Assembly (NCBI RefSeq): GCF_037042905.1
Contig: NC_087251.1
Span: forward strand, 47,068,373-47,132,372
From: Lytechinus pictus
Lineage: Eukaryota > Echinodermata > Echinoidea > Temnopleuroida > Toxopneustidae
DNA: 64,000 nt
Direction of reading: 5' to 3'
The notes under the pieces were generated by a model. It was not told the DNA's origin. It made no database searches and saw only the letters and a list, made by a program, of their open reading frames with translations. Shown here piece by piece: positions 10,159 to 25,100 of the stretch. The first letter of the stretch is position 1, and each line of letters begins with the position of its first letter. A program made the position numbers and the translations under genes.

Positions 10159-13100
10159 GTAAAGTTGTTTCCATTGAAAACATTGTTGTTCTGTAAAGAT
10201 AGAATATTCTGTCTCTTTGGAGTGAAACAGAGTAACTTCACTCAACCCGTATATCGTCTATATAGCTCCAGCAATATAATTTATTGTTATGCAAATTGGA
10301 CTACAGTTGGATGTTCTCTTTAACCTTGATAGATCCCAAATCAGCTTTAATATTTTACAGCTCAGATAGTCAATAGCAGGTTGATATTTGTTGAGGGCAA
10401 AAGAGAGTATTAAAAGCCAATTGTTTTTCTGTCAGGAAAGAAGAGGAAAGTTATTTTTGCAGTACCCTTAAATATGCCTATTGTATAGAAAGAACTGATA
10501 TTAATATATTCAACTCAAGAGTATGAATAAAAAGAAATCATAAAATGATCTGAATATTTATTTTGGCCAAGTTAGCAATCAGTGTGATAATGTTTAATAC
10601 ACTTATTTTATAGTGAAGGAACCGGGCAGGTTCCTCGTTTGAGATGTACACCCGACAGAAAACAATACCGTAGTCAAGTTTTAGATTGGTGACTGCTTTT
10701 AATGGAGGAGAAAGAAAACCCCTGCATTGTACAGAAATAAAATAGAAATACAATAAGTACCGATTCATATAATTACTAACATGTTGAATTAAATTACAGT
10801 ATGAATGGCATTCATGAAGAGGTAAGATATTTCTGTAAAGAATACAGTTCAACAGATAAATTCGAAGTTGATATTCAATTAATGAATCAGAATTGAATAA
10901 CTAGCGCATGGATATAAAATTTCACCATATGCCACAAATATTATCAATCAATTAAATTGTATAATTGATATTATAATGAAACGATATTTTATATAAATAT
11001 ATTTTTTAAGCATAACTGAATCGATATACCAATCGATTAAAATATATATAATCGATCATAATGAAAGATGAAATAACTATCGATATGATTACTTGGGTCT
11101 TAATTGAATCACATAAAAAATACTTCACTTTATCAATTAAGTAAGCTACACTCACCCTGGTCATGGGGCGGTGAAATTATGAATTACATGAAAGGTGCAG
11201 AAGGTAGCTCAAAACCCGGGTGGCGAACCGCATTTGCAGTACGTGGCTAAAAATACAAATAAATTACATGAATTATGAAATACACGAGTTTTATTTTATA
11301 AATCAACAAATTCAGAAAGGTTCAGATATCTGAAAGTACCCTAAATATACCGAATACGGCCTGACAATAAATTGATCGTTCTGCCGCTTCGATTTGGTCA
11401 AAATTGACATAATTATAAATCTTCTCAATCTTTATCAAAGTTTTACGATATATGCAACAGGTAAATTAAACATCATTACGGTACAACTTTCATTTTCGTT
11501 ACGATCGATAGTAATGATTCCAGTTACATAATAATCGACAATAAATAATACCAGGCACTAGCTCAGTGCCACGCCCTAAAATGTAAAGGCGGTCGATGGA
11601 TCACATATCAGGTAAATCAAAGTAAATCAAATATAACTCGGAATTGAATAATTAACTGCCATAAAACATCATACTTCAACATACATTAAGATCATCATTT
11701 AATCGTTCAATATTAAATAACGTACCTTGGCTGATTACTGTAATTAAAAACTGCCTTGCCACGTACACACAGAAAATCGATTATAAGAAGACGTACGGTC
11801 TGGGCACCTTTCTCGATGACTTATTTCCCGCAAGTGACGCTAAACGCGCCTTCCCGTAAGGGCTTGCCCGACATGAGTTATCGAACTATTTTAATAAAAA
11901 TAAATCGGGACTTCCGAATGAAAAGGAAGGTAATAAATAAGTATATTAAAACAATTGTTATATGTAATCTTATTTTTAATATATACAATTATTAACTGTT
12001 ATTTTTAAGAAATAAAAGAAATATGTTATTGCTGGACTACTTAGTCAGCGGAGGAAATTATAAGTAATACGATTTGTAAAGACTGTGACGTATCTAAAAA
12101 ACGGCGGCAAAATAAACTAGTGGGTCTTTAATTAGACAAAACTAGAAATAAAGTTAATCAAATTATTTAGGTCGCTACAATAGTATAGAATATTGACAAC
12201 TCTCCAATGTAATTCTAGTACTAGATTCACAATAGTGAATCTCCACAATGCCCTGTGTTGTAAAGTGTCTAGGCCTACATTTTTATGCCCGATTTTGGCA
12301 GTTGAGGATAAGAACACATGATAATTGATTGATAAGCAAAATGATCTTAATTCATTGCTTTCCCTAGTTAATGCCAACTTGTCTTCAATTCAATCAATTT
12401 GGACGATGTAAATAGTTTTAACTGGGATGAAATTAAAAACAAGTAACCACTGTGACTTGGTCTGATGTTAAGAAATCAGTAAACTCAAGCAAGAGTTCAG
12501 TTCTTTCCAAAAAGTTTATGCATTGTCAACTATTTCTAATTATCCTACATGAAATGATTGTTATCTCAAATAAACGAGAGTTGTGACACTTTGAAGACTG
12601 AATTGAACTTTGTTATTAATTTTAAACCATATTTCATTTCTTGTTTAGATCAACTTCAAAAGTGGAACAAGCTGCATAGTCAGTGATGACCTTGTGAAAG
12701 GAACTCTTAAAGTAAGTACATCGTCAAGTACATTGCCATTCTTCTGGGCTCAACTCTATTACTTGTTTTCAAAGTTTTAATTTCTAAAATAAAGTTGTAT
12801 ATAAAAACTATATCTGTAAGATACATGTAAGTGTAAGAAAAATAATGCGTAAGAGACAGGGCACTAGAACAGTCTAATTCACAAAGAATCTATCCATGAA
12901 AATAATGTGATAGTCACAACTTTTTAGTAAGATTGCAATGTAAGAATGATACTCCAGTATACTTATTTTCTTTCCCGGTGTTGTTGACCTGTTGATTTTT
13001 AAAAAAGTTTGGAAAGTCAAATTTGTTTGGCAGCTCATTTATTTTAGTGGAGAATTGAAGTTGCTGTTTATTATCTGCTAGTCTTGTCCTGAGCAGCAAT

Positions 13101-16100
13101 GAGTCCATTTTACATTACACAGCTTCTCTAAATATGATAGATGTATAGTATTGATTGAATTTTAGTTTGTCTTGCTTCAATGACATGTATATCAGGGATT
13201 TAAGCAAATAATTGCTGTTGGTGAAGATGATGGGACAAACAATTCTGAGATGAAATTCAGACAAAGAAAATAAGTTGAATCTCCTAGGAGTGGCTGCCTA
13301 CCCACCTTTGCATTTAGTGTGCACCTGTGTTGGCTTTTTGTGTGTACCAGTATATACAATCATTTGGGAAATAAGTACTTGTTTATGTTTATTTAAATAC
13401 TCTCATTGGTTAGATATATTGCAACAAACTTTCATACAATGTGCAACAAATTCTTACCATTGATATTACTCACTTTCCTGTTGTGAATACTACAAATAAT
13501 GGTATTGCTTGCTTATTGAGACCAACGTTCTCGCTACCACGCGTCACGGTTGGCGGGCGCCGACAACCCTGAAAATTTTCAGGGCAAATCCGCCAACCGT
13601 GAACTTCCCCGACAACCGTGGCCGACAACTGTAAAACAGGCCTAGATCCACACAAAAAACTGAATAATATATTTAAAATAAAAACAATCTGCTTTTCAGA
13701 TCCTAAAATAAACTTGTCGATTATTTCTTCCACGATTTCTTCCCGGGATTTCTTTGCTTCGCTACTATGCTGTATACGATACGACCTCGACTCGAGGCCC
13801 AATTTAACTCTCTCTCTCTTATGTGGGAAGTGCGAAGATGTTTACCTCGCATTTGCGTATCGCATTGCTCTCATTATTTACGTCTTTAAGGCTGCGTTTA
13901 TGCGACCTCAAGCCAGAATCATGATTTGAATCATGATTTGAATCATGATTCAAAACACAAACATGAATCACAATATCACAGAATCAGCGTTTAGACGACC
14001 TTCATTCCAATGCTGTTTCTCCTCAGATTCGGGCCAATCCAGTGCGCATCACTAGTGCGCAGTTTGACAGAGGAAGTTTTTCGCACGTGTTTCGGCTCTC
14101 GAAAAATCTTTTGCTTCCAGAATTCAGTCTATACCTCATTTTGTTTACTTCTATCATATAGGGTCCATATGCTTCTATTCATCTTGTTAGTTTATCCAAA
14201 ATGGTGTTCGGAAGTGAATTTCAGCGTAGATCCAATTTAGTATTGATACTGTATACTCAACAACTGAGATCATTGTCTGTCCAGTTAATTCATTTACTAG
14301 AACTTGAAGTTGAAGACATGACCAAAAAATGAAAAGTAGTGGACGATGCGATGACCAACACAGAGCTTGAACATGACAAGAAATGCATGCGTAGTACATA
14401 TTCATGTACATACAGCGCCTTGAGCTAGGCAAGAGTCAAACCGAAAGTAGCCCGACACAACAGTGAGGTCATATAATCATGATTCAAATCACGATATCGT
14501 TTATTCGAACATTTTCGTACGTGATTCTGCAGAAACGTCTTTCCAAACGCCCCTTTTTTCGTGTTTCATGTTTGTGATTCTAATCATGATTATATTCAAT
14601 TTCGACTAAACGCAATCGTGATTCTGCAGAATCATGATTTGAATCATGATTCAGATCATGATTCTAGGGTAAAAAGTGGCGGATAAACGCACCCCAAAAT
14701 GGTAGTAAAATACGCTCAAAAATAAAGTGAGAAGAGAGGGGTACCGTGGGTTACTGGGTTGGGCAATGTAATTTAGATGTTACGAATTTCAGTTGATATT
14801 GTCATTTATTTTGTCAAAAGTAAAGTGTGTCAAACAATAATATAAAAATTCGATCGAAATTTAGTTTCATCTCGTCCCAGGCCCCAGCCTTATTATAGCT
14901 ACATCTACATGAATTCATTGAATGCATTTCTGATGACACTGCCGTAGAACGAATTGAGAAAATTATTAAAAGATCACGTTAATAATGACAAAGCCACAGC
15001 CACAGGAATGGATTGATATAATGTCCAACTCATTCACTTACAGCAAAATGATTATTCACATTTATATTCCAATTTTACTCCATAATTTCCAAAGTCTTGA
15101 TCTCTACATCGATCTTTTGAAAGTGTTGATTAATTTCGCGACGGTGTGTCTACCAAGTTCTGTGTCACTGCACTAGCGCTCGCCATGGCCACATACATAA
15201 TACAAATCGCACATGGCATCAAAATCTATCCGAGTCTTCCAAAATTAGATGGGATCCAAAACCGATTTGAATGTTTTTTTTTTCTTCAGATATTCATTGA
15301 ATCTGTTATAATTTTCATAAGTAATAATCTTTATTAATTTTATTCACGCTTTTTATCATATTACGACTCATTTTTTAATGTGAGTTATACGTACAGTGTA
15401 TTTTCATTTGTATTGTTCTTTATTACTCTTTGCCTGCCAATTAAATAATGAACGCACCTGTCACCGTCCTGAGAAATGTTTTTAGTCATTACAGTGAATA
15501 CTTCATGAATTTGTTGTACAATTGCTTAACAACTCCCGGTAACAACTACGATTTAAAATAAAATATTATTTGAAATTAATTTGTGTAAAGGAGAAAGAGA
15601 ATAATGGGAGGTGGTCGTGGGCAATATAAATGAAAATGATGGGATGTTTGTGACTTTGTGGGGGAGGGGATTGGCGAAAAGAAGTCAATGTTCGGAGCGA
15701 ATTAAATTAATATTCTTTTATGGATGTGTCTACTGTGATTGTGGCTGCATAATCTTTATGGCGAGTGGAAAATTAACCCTTGGACTTGGTCGGGAGGGGT
15801 ACGTGATTCAATAGATTTCAATAAAAGTACACATTCAACAAAGTGGAATTGACAATTCATTCACAGATATTCATTTCAGGGCCGTGGAAACAGGGGGGGG
15901 GGCTGGGTGGGCTTCAGCTCCCCCACTTTTTTTTCCAAAACCGTGTACAAAAACAGGACCACCTGATTGCGTTTTTTGCATGATGGTCAGCCCCCCCCCC
16001 CCCCACTTTCAAGACCTTTCCGCGGCCCCTGCATTTCAAGTACGAATTATTGAAGTTGATATGTGTGAACGTTTTAGAGGATATGTATTTCGTTTGCCCA

Positions 16101-19100
16101 CGCCCACATGAGTCGCTAGTATAATTTGAATATCGCTGGATGAATTTTTCAATTTCACTTATGTCGTTATATATGTTTTATATCGGAATTGTGTTTTATA
16201 TATAGAGTTATCTTTACAACGTCGTTAGCCTAATTACTGCGAGTGGATTATATTTATGAAATGAGTTGGAATGCGAACGAGACGCCCCAAAGCCGATGGC
16301 ACGTGATCTAATTAGTATTCACTTTCTGGGTTGAGCCAATCATTGTGCTTGAAAACGGGTTTCCCCGAATTCCCGCCCTTGGAATGACTGTGTACCATGT
16401 GCGTGACCTGTTAACCTGTTGTATGAATGCGAATCAGCTGGTTTCGTGACCTCAAATATTCTTCATGTTGTTTACGCTGGATGGGGGCTATAAAAAGATC
16501 TTTCTGACTCTTTTTTTTTCAATTTTAATAATCTGTTCGTGAATTTCTGTAACTTGAAAACTGATGCAATTTATTGAATCACGTACCTCGATCTTCCCAC
16601 TCATGGTGCAAGAAAATATTTTTAAAATTCAAAATCGCCAAAATATACATGTAAAGAAAGATTATTCAGCCGTCATCATCAGTAGTAGTATAGACATGTC
16701 TATAAATGTGCATTCGCTTCGAATATTGACTTCTTCACCAATCCCACACACACGTACGATCTCAACATCCCCTTGTCATTGTCCACGCCACGACCCCTCC
16801 CCTTTCGCGCTCCCCCTTCGACCATCCTAGCTACAACCCTCCCCCCCCCCTCTTCCTCTCTTTCACACACGCTGTATTTGTAGGCCTACATAGTGCATTA
16901 TTTAAAAATACAAATCTGCTTTCCTGTCAATTAAGCTTTACTTTTAAAACATTTTAAATCGCAATTAATTATAATAAGAACAAAATCGTAATATTAAAGT
17001 ATGATGAATGACTAAAAATATTTCTCCCGCTCGTGATGGACACGTTCATTATTTTATAGGCGAGTATAGAACAATACAAATGAACATAGCAATAATTGAC
17101 AGTGATAAACGAATCTTGATTGGATATTATTAGTATTTTACATCATCAGCAGAAGTCTTAATTATGAGAGTTATAGTTTCAGTGAGTATCTGAAAACAAA
17201 ACAAACATGCAAATTATATCGTCTCATGAATACCGATGCCCATTATTTGGAAACCTCGGAAGTTTTCTTCCGAGGCTTCCAAACAAAGTCGGAACAATCT
17301 TTGGATTGAGTATAAGGGCGTGGCGCGGCGCGCATGCGGTCCGTAGATGTAGTCGGTCATTGACACGCATTCACAAAATGAATCGCACTTTCTAAGGACG
17401 TAGCGATCTAGACATTGGAAAGTATGGAGTACATTATCGATGTCATTGATGTGAATAAATCTATAAACTGTAAGTATAAAATGAGATTGAATTTAAATCT
17501 TTTCTTTTGACCTTTTTCATCAGTACTTGCCTTTCTGCTTCAATCGATCGCAATTCGCGCAACCGTTACGGCTGTGTGGCCGGAGAAGCATTAAATAGAC
17601 ATAAAATGTGCATTTAGCAGCAATCTAAGCTCGTCGATATTGATATTTTCGATAGCTACCGCGCTCCGCGTGGGAGGGGGGACACCCCCCTCCCGCAACC
17701 CTCCCCCCGTGCGTGCTTCGCACGCACCAAGGCCGCTGCGCGGCTTGCGTATCATCGCTTCGCGCCGCCAAGCGTCAGAATGAACCTGGCGAGAACGTTG
17801 ATTGAGACTATCAAAGATTATATGTAAACCTTTTCACAATCAGACACAGATATGTGTGATATAATATTCCTAAGAATGAAGGTGAAAATATTTATTCACT
17901 GATCTATATGTAGGACATTTATACTGAGTTTACTATGTTGTAGAATTTATTGATTTTTACTGAAGCATGCTACATTATTCAGACCTGCCAACCAGTACAT
18001 TTTAGCCGTATTTAGTACGTTTTTGCAACCAAAATACGGCAGTACATTTTTTCTTTGAAAAATACGTTTTTTGTAAAAAAAAAAATAAAAAAAATATATA
18101 TATATATATATTTTTTTAAACTAAATCGTAATTTATTGAGAAAAATAATCTCTATATGTCTCTATTTCATAAAACGTGCACAAATATGGTTATTAGATCA
18201 ATGTACATGTAATTTCAGGTAACTTGTTTTTTTTTCAATCATTTTGTTCAAACCAGGGTGAAGATATACACATGTTTTGAAGTTTTTTTTTTCATTTGCA
18301 AGAGCAGTGCGCATTTTAGCTTGCATGCAGCTTGAGCTCTGCGAAGAGCGAGTGCGCCAAGCATTTTATTATGAAATACGCTTTTTTTGGGAAAAATACA
18401 GTTTTTTTTATCACAGAATACAGTTTTTCATTCCCAGAGGTTGGCAGGTCTGATTATTGAGTAAAGATTGTATTTTACTTATTAATGCAAGTTTCAATAT
18501 TAATGATGTTCCATTTCATGATTCAGGAATGAATACATGCAGTGGAAAAAAAATCTGTTTGACTCATTGATTACTCACTGTTTTTGTAATTTAGAATATG
18601 GCTCGTATGTTAATATTGTTCATCAATGAAGGGCATGGATGGAAGTATGCTTATCATGTCCATTTTACATGCTAGAATGAAGAATCCAAAGGTTATGTTC
18701 GAAATTCCTTAAGAATTTAGAAAAATATATCCAATCAGGGTACATGTGTTTGGTATGGAAGGCGATATGACATTAAACTACATGTACATCTTAGATCTGT
18801 TTTGTGATTTTTTTTTACAATCCATGAATATATGGTGGCATGCCGTTATTTGACTTTCTACATAGCAGCCTACATACTTGTGACTTTCTCTGTGACTGCT
18901 GCCTTGCCAAACATATATCATGTTCTATTGTGTTTCCAAGAAAAATTCCATTTCATATTGCAATTTTACATATGAGCCTGTAAGGATTGCTTTTGGCATT
19001 CTAATGAATATTGCTGCAAATTATTACATTTGTTCTCCATTCAAGTTTGATACTATTTAACTTAACCTGGAAGTATGATACATTTATTGTCCATTGTAGG

Positions 19101-22100
19101 GATAGTACATGCACCTTGGCTGGAATTACTTCGCAGCATTTTTGTATATATACAGAACTGCACTTAAAACAAAATACAAGATACTAAATACATTCCCATG
19201 ACATTGCAAAAAAAACATTGCAATGTGGGGTGTTTTTCATGAAACAAATAGTCCCTGATTTTTACTCACAATTTTGCTCTTAGCCAATCAGATGCAAGAA
19301 TTTTCAGTAGCTTATCACAGAGAGTCGGTGAAAATAAGCAACTGTTAGTCTCATGAAATGCTCCCCTGATTGTAGGTCATGTAGCTGCCAAGGTTAACTG
19401 AAGGACAGTATGAATGACCTTTGATGTCACAGACATACAGAATTGTTTAACCTACATCTGTTCCTGTCATTTACCATTTATACAGTGTGTACTTTTATTG
19501 CAACAGGATAGGATACAGACATGATAAATATGTCCTATTTTGTAAAGGGAAATTGTCTTTTACATACAAAGGGACATGCAAGAACATGTTTTCCAGATTT
19601 ACTCTATTGTTCCTTGCCAAGCTAAATGTGTTTGTTTGTCACCAACTTAAAGGGAAAAGTCCCCCTAATTTCAACCAATATGGAGGAAATGTTCTTTTAT
19701 TATCAGTTTATAAAGTTGTGTAAATGTTCCATAGGCAATTAGATATTATACTTTGTTTGCATTTTACTGTCCATTTGTGAGTTATAAGAACTTATATTTT
19801 ACACATCTTCTATTCCTTTTTTTGTTTTGTTTCTTTGCAAATCCTAAAAAGATTGGAGCAAAAGTAGAGGCTAAAATGACTGAAAGTAGTCCTTATGAAG
19901 ATGGAACCATTATGAAGCTAAATGATGCAAGTCTGTATACAGTCGGTAAGTAATGTTTACTAATTACTGGATATTTTTTTTCATTGCATGTCATTGTCAA
20001 GTCTTGAATAAAACAATCATTAATAGTTCAATGATATGTATATGGTTCATGGATAGTATTCAAAATAGCTGCAACTTAAGTAAGTGGTAAAAGATAAAAT
20101 GTCCCATCTGAGTTTCTTTGCAAATAAAGATCTGTACTTTAAGAATAACAGCAGATAAAGTTGTTAAAATATTTTAGTGAGATTGTTTTTCATTATCAAC
20201 CTGCATATGTGTTTTGATTTCTGGTCAGCAATCGACCAATATCTAGTATAAAATGATAATGCTAACAGCTTGTCATTTGGCATGCCCTTGTAATCTAGCT
20301 AATGTGTATGGGGATGTGAAAACATGAATTAGTGGCTGATCGCTTCCTGGTTCAAACCCTAGGTGACGTCTGTTGGGTGAACATGTCAAAGGTTGGTCGA
20401 CTAGACTTTAATAGAATAATAGCTAATTTATGAAGATATGTGTTAACGTTTGACAGTTACCTTGTTCAACGAAAGGATGTATGTCATTATTTTATACAAC
20501 TTGTATTATTTCTTGGCAGTATCTGTTTTGAGAAGGGGTTTCTCATTAAACCTAATATATGTTAAAACACCTGTGGTTTTTTCTCTCCCTCTTCTCATTC
20601 GTAGTATTTGATGATGGTGATGAGAAGACTCTACGGAGAACCTTGCTATGTTTGCAAGGAGAGAAGCACTTCCATGAAAGTGAAGTAAGTAATGTCCGTC
20701 AATGGTCTCCACATTCAGAAATATAATTGCATGCAAATACTTTTTTTCTAATTCCTCAAAAACTTTTGTAAGTGTAGAAATGTATTCAACTTATCTTTTT
20801 TCTAATTGTGTGCATTAAAAATTATTTATTATTATAAGGCATGCAACAAACATTTAATTTTTTAATTTCTTGAAATAATTTGATACAAGATGTTTAAACC
20901 ATGGCAGGATAACCACAATCCTAGCTTCTGTTTTAATGTCTGTTCATGGAAACTATATTGAAATGCACCAATAATGTCTTGTGTCTCTATCTATTTCAAC
21001 CATGATAATTGTTGTGGGTTTTTTTTATTTGAACACAATAAACTATTCCATACATAACATTCATTTGTGGAAATCTTTTTTTTTTCTTTTTAATTCACAG
21101 ACACTAGATCATCTGCCATTGACAGATCCAGAGAACTTTGGTACTCCAGTAATGAAAGACACCAGTAAAATGAGGAGAAAGAGAAGAATGAGTAATCGTT
21201 CGCAGCAGTAAGTCCCTTTAATTTCCATTTCAAACAAGTATGGTCAATGCTTTATTTATCATATTGAGACTTGTTAAATTGTATATATTGAATAAGAAAG
21301 GCAGTAGCTGTTAGTTGATGTTTGTCCCATCATTAAAGCTACCTATTTGTATTCATTTTAATTCTAGTCCATTGCACTAACCTTTCTTATAATAAACCAT
21401 AGAAACTTTACCAAGTGTCAAAAAAGCTCCTTAATCTCCTCCATTATCCAGAACACTCGAGAAAAGTTCCCTGAAATTTTGGTGAATAAAAAGAATGATA
21501 CTACCAATATTTGATATCTCTCTGTTGAATTGTTGAATAGTAATAATTGAGTTATGAATAATCAAAATATCACCTGTTTTCTGTTTATGTTTACTTTTCT
21601 TCATAATGAAAGGTGATAATATCAATCTATCATTCATAGTTTGCAGCTTTTAATTGAAATGATCTTGATGTTAAGTGATGTCTTGACTTGTCTTGCAAAA
21701 CAGGAGTGAAGAAGAGGAAGAAGACGATGATGATGAAGAAGAAGACAGCGACAGTGACTCTCCTAAGAAACAACGCAAGGAAGAACCAGAGGATGCAGTG
21801 GGCAAGATTGTCATTGTAGAGATGAATGAAAAGAGGAAGAATTCCTTCTTTCCTGCCCTGGTGAGTTAATAAGGCCCAGGGGCTGGTTGCAGAAAGATTT
21901 GCAATCAAACACATCTTGATTTTCAACCAATCAGAAGCATGCAAGTAGGGACTTGTGTTTGAATTTGTGAATTGTGATTAAATGCCCATCTCTCCACAGC
22001 AGGCTTCTGTGGTCCCCATTATCGTTCCTAGGTCTATTATGTTTCACAATATTTTTCTTACAATTTTTTTCGACCTTTTTTTCAATAAGTTGATATCATA

Positions 22101-25100
22101 AGTTTATCAAGTTTTCTCAATTATACTGAGCTTACCCATTTCTATCTGGCGGTGACGATTAGGGAAGTCATGATAGAATGTTAATCAAAACTTGTAATTA
22201 TGATAGAAATATCAGTTTATTAGCATTAAAAAAATGAATTACGGTGGTTACAATAGAAAGTTAATCAAAACCTCTGATGGACAAAGAATTACTCCCACTT
22301 TCTTTTTTACAGTGTATTTTTGTTTAAAAAAGATATTAGAGTAATGCATAGATTACTATCGTTCAGTTCAATTTTTTTTCAAGTGTACCTATCTATTAAT
22401 CCAATAACTAATAACTGCATTAATTTGCTTTTTGAATAGGTTGTTGATCCAAGCTGCACTAAAGATGTCCAGACGAAAGGAAAAGACTACATAGTAGCCC
22501 GATCATTCAAAGACAACAAATTGTAAGTGAAAAATTTATATTACTCACTTATTTCATAATGATACATTTTGTCATGTTCCTGTGTCAAGCAAAGAAGAGC
22601 AAGACTATAGCCGCCGCTTTTCCGAGGGCAGCGGCGTCAACATTGAAATCTAAACCGAAGGTTAAGTTTTTTAAATGTCACCATAACTTACAAAGTATAT
22701 GGACCTAGTTCATGTAACTTGGACATAAGAGTAATAAAGTATTACTGAACATCCTGCCTGACTTTCAGGTCACATCACCAAGGTTAAAGGTCATTTAGGG
22801 TCAATGAACTTAGACCATGTTGGGGAATCAACATCAAAATCTTAACCTAAGGTTAAGTTTAGAAATGTCATCATAAACTTAGATTGTATATGGACCTAGT
22901 TCATAGAATTTGGACATAAGAGTAATCAAGTATCAGTGAACATACTGCATAAGTTTCAGGTCACATGACCAAGGTCAAAGGTCATTTAAGGTCAATGAAC
23001 TTGGCCAAATTGGGGGTATTTTTTTAATTACCATCAAAACTTCAAAAGTTTATGGATACTGTTAATGGAATGTGGATGTAGGGGTAATTAAGTATCACTG
23101 ATCAAGTCTTAGGTCACATGATCAAGGTCAAATGTCATTTAGGGCCAGTGAACAGAGTATTTCATTATCATATAATGGGTGTTTTTTGTGAGTAATTCTA
23201 TTGTCGTTTGCTTTATTGAATCGCATAATGCAGGCGAGACTGCCAGAGGCGCTCCACTTGTGTATTAAGGTTATCCCAACACAACTACATCATCTTGTTC
23301 TCTTAACAGAACTGTCTCTTGTCAAATCCACTCATAAATCTAGTTGAGATGAATCAATTGAGCAGAATTTGAAAAAAAATGAAAAAGAAAAATTCAACAC
23401 TGCAGAGGATATATGTATATGATATTGTACATGAACGAGAAAGAATTATTTACTTAGAGAAGTTTGCTTGACAGTAGCTTTAGGAAATGGCACATTAGCA
23501 TTCAGGTAATTGGGTGTGACAAATTTACTTAAATACGCAATCTTTTCTACCTCTCTTCTTCAGCTACACCGTTGCCAGATCAAGTAGGAAACCATTCCTG
23601 TCTAAAGACCATACTTACAAAGGAGATGTAGCTTCTCTCAAAGCTGGTAAGTACAAAGAATACTCCAATCTTGTAAAAAGCATATATCAGTAAACCAAAT
23701 ACCATATGATGAAATAAGTTTCATAGCCCTCTCACCCATTAACATCTAGATAGTGCTTTATATATTTTAAAAAGAACAAAAATGAATTTTATGATAAAAG
23801 CGACTACATAACGCCTATGACAGTGTGTTTCCCAGATGAAGAATTTTTCTGTAGACCTGAACAAAACCTGTTTGTTTGCTGCATTAACCTGTCAACTGGT
23901 TAAGGTTCCAATGATTTTGTATATGCTTGATAAATTCAGAGCAGGGGCCTTTTGCATGAAACTTTTGCCATAAAAAACTAGCAAATAGAAAAAAAATATA
24001 GCAACAAGATTATGTCATTGACAAATTAAAAAACTCTGGCAAAAAAGTTGCCAGTTTTTCTTTTATGTAACAGGCCCCTTATGTGGCTATAATTGTAAAA
24101 TTGAAACGAAAATTTGGTTCATAAACAGTAATATCTTATAGTTAGGGGGGTTTTGCAAGAGACTTGCAATTGATTGCAAGTCAATTTTGGACCCTAAAAT
24201 CAATTATAAATCTTGCAGTTAAGTGCATATCTGGCAATTGATTGATCTACTTCTTGTAATAGAAACTTTACATTGGTAGTCACAATTGATCTATCAATTG
24301 TAATTTTGCAATTGATTACAAGTATTTTCTTGCAACACCCCATGATTTGTGTTAGACCAAGTTGCAATTTACTGAAAAATTTGCTAGAAAACTGAGCAGA
24401 AAGGAATATTTTTGTCAACATTGTAACTGATATTCATTGATTGTTTGCCTTTAACAGGGATAAGTTACATGAGGTCTTGGGACAATTTCTTCTCAAAATT
24501 CTCAAAAGATCCCTTGAAAATGAAAAAAAGGGGGTATCTGAACAATCTCCATTTACTGCAACGTTAAAGCTTATCCAATGCTGCTGGTTTGGGTATTAGT
24601 TTGTGAAAGGTAGCCCCCTAAACTAAAATAAAATAATTTTTGTCTGCCCTTTAGCCACTGAGAAAGCAGTAACCTTCATCGATACCGGTCAGTTACCCTC
24701 TAACTGGGATATGGAGATGCTGAAGAAGAAGAGATCCGGTAAGCAGGGTCAGGGTCCCTCAGATGCAGAAACCAGCGAAGATTCGTCCGATGATGAGTAC
24801 GATATGGAAAAGGACGCATGGCTGGCCTCGCTGCATAAGTTCATGGAAGAGAGAGGTAAGATATTAGGAAGAATGCATTACAGGGGCACTGAAGTTTGAA
24901 CACGGTGAATCTCTCGCAGCAAGCCTATGTACATTTGGATAACCTTAATACGTGTACTCCTTGGTCAAAAAATCAGATACATATTGTGAATATATGATGG
25001 TCACATTAAAAAAAATATGTCATGGCAAATACATGTATAGTATGAATGTTGTAAAGATTTAGAATGAAATTAATCATCATCACATTTTGTATGTATTGTA

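Larger units (their letters stand above)
12712..19851 (+). other. 7.1-kb ARID4 intron
   Basis: The intron holds hairpin-forming repeats at 13544-13602 and 17246-17283, a foldback MITE at 13889-14695, MITEs at 15877-16031, 17980-18452 and 19226-19372, and a GC-rich hairpin cluster at 17655-17745. No further exon was recognised in it. Confidence 0.8.

Noticed and set aside
13470-13802. Minus-strand open frame of 110 codons
   Set aside because: It covers the nested hairpin repeat, has no recognisable domain and lies within an ARID4 intron without splice support.
16480-16520. GGCTATAAAAAGATC as a TATA-box promoter
   Set aside because: It lies in the middle of an ARID4 intron and no coding exon or transcript start is supported downstream.
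20340-20400. A box-B-like GGTTCAAACCC as part of a tRNA
   Set aside because: No matching box A or cloverleaf could be built around it.
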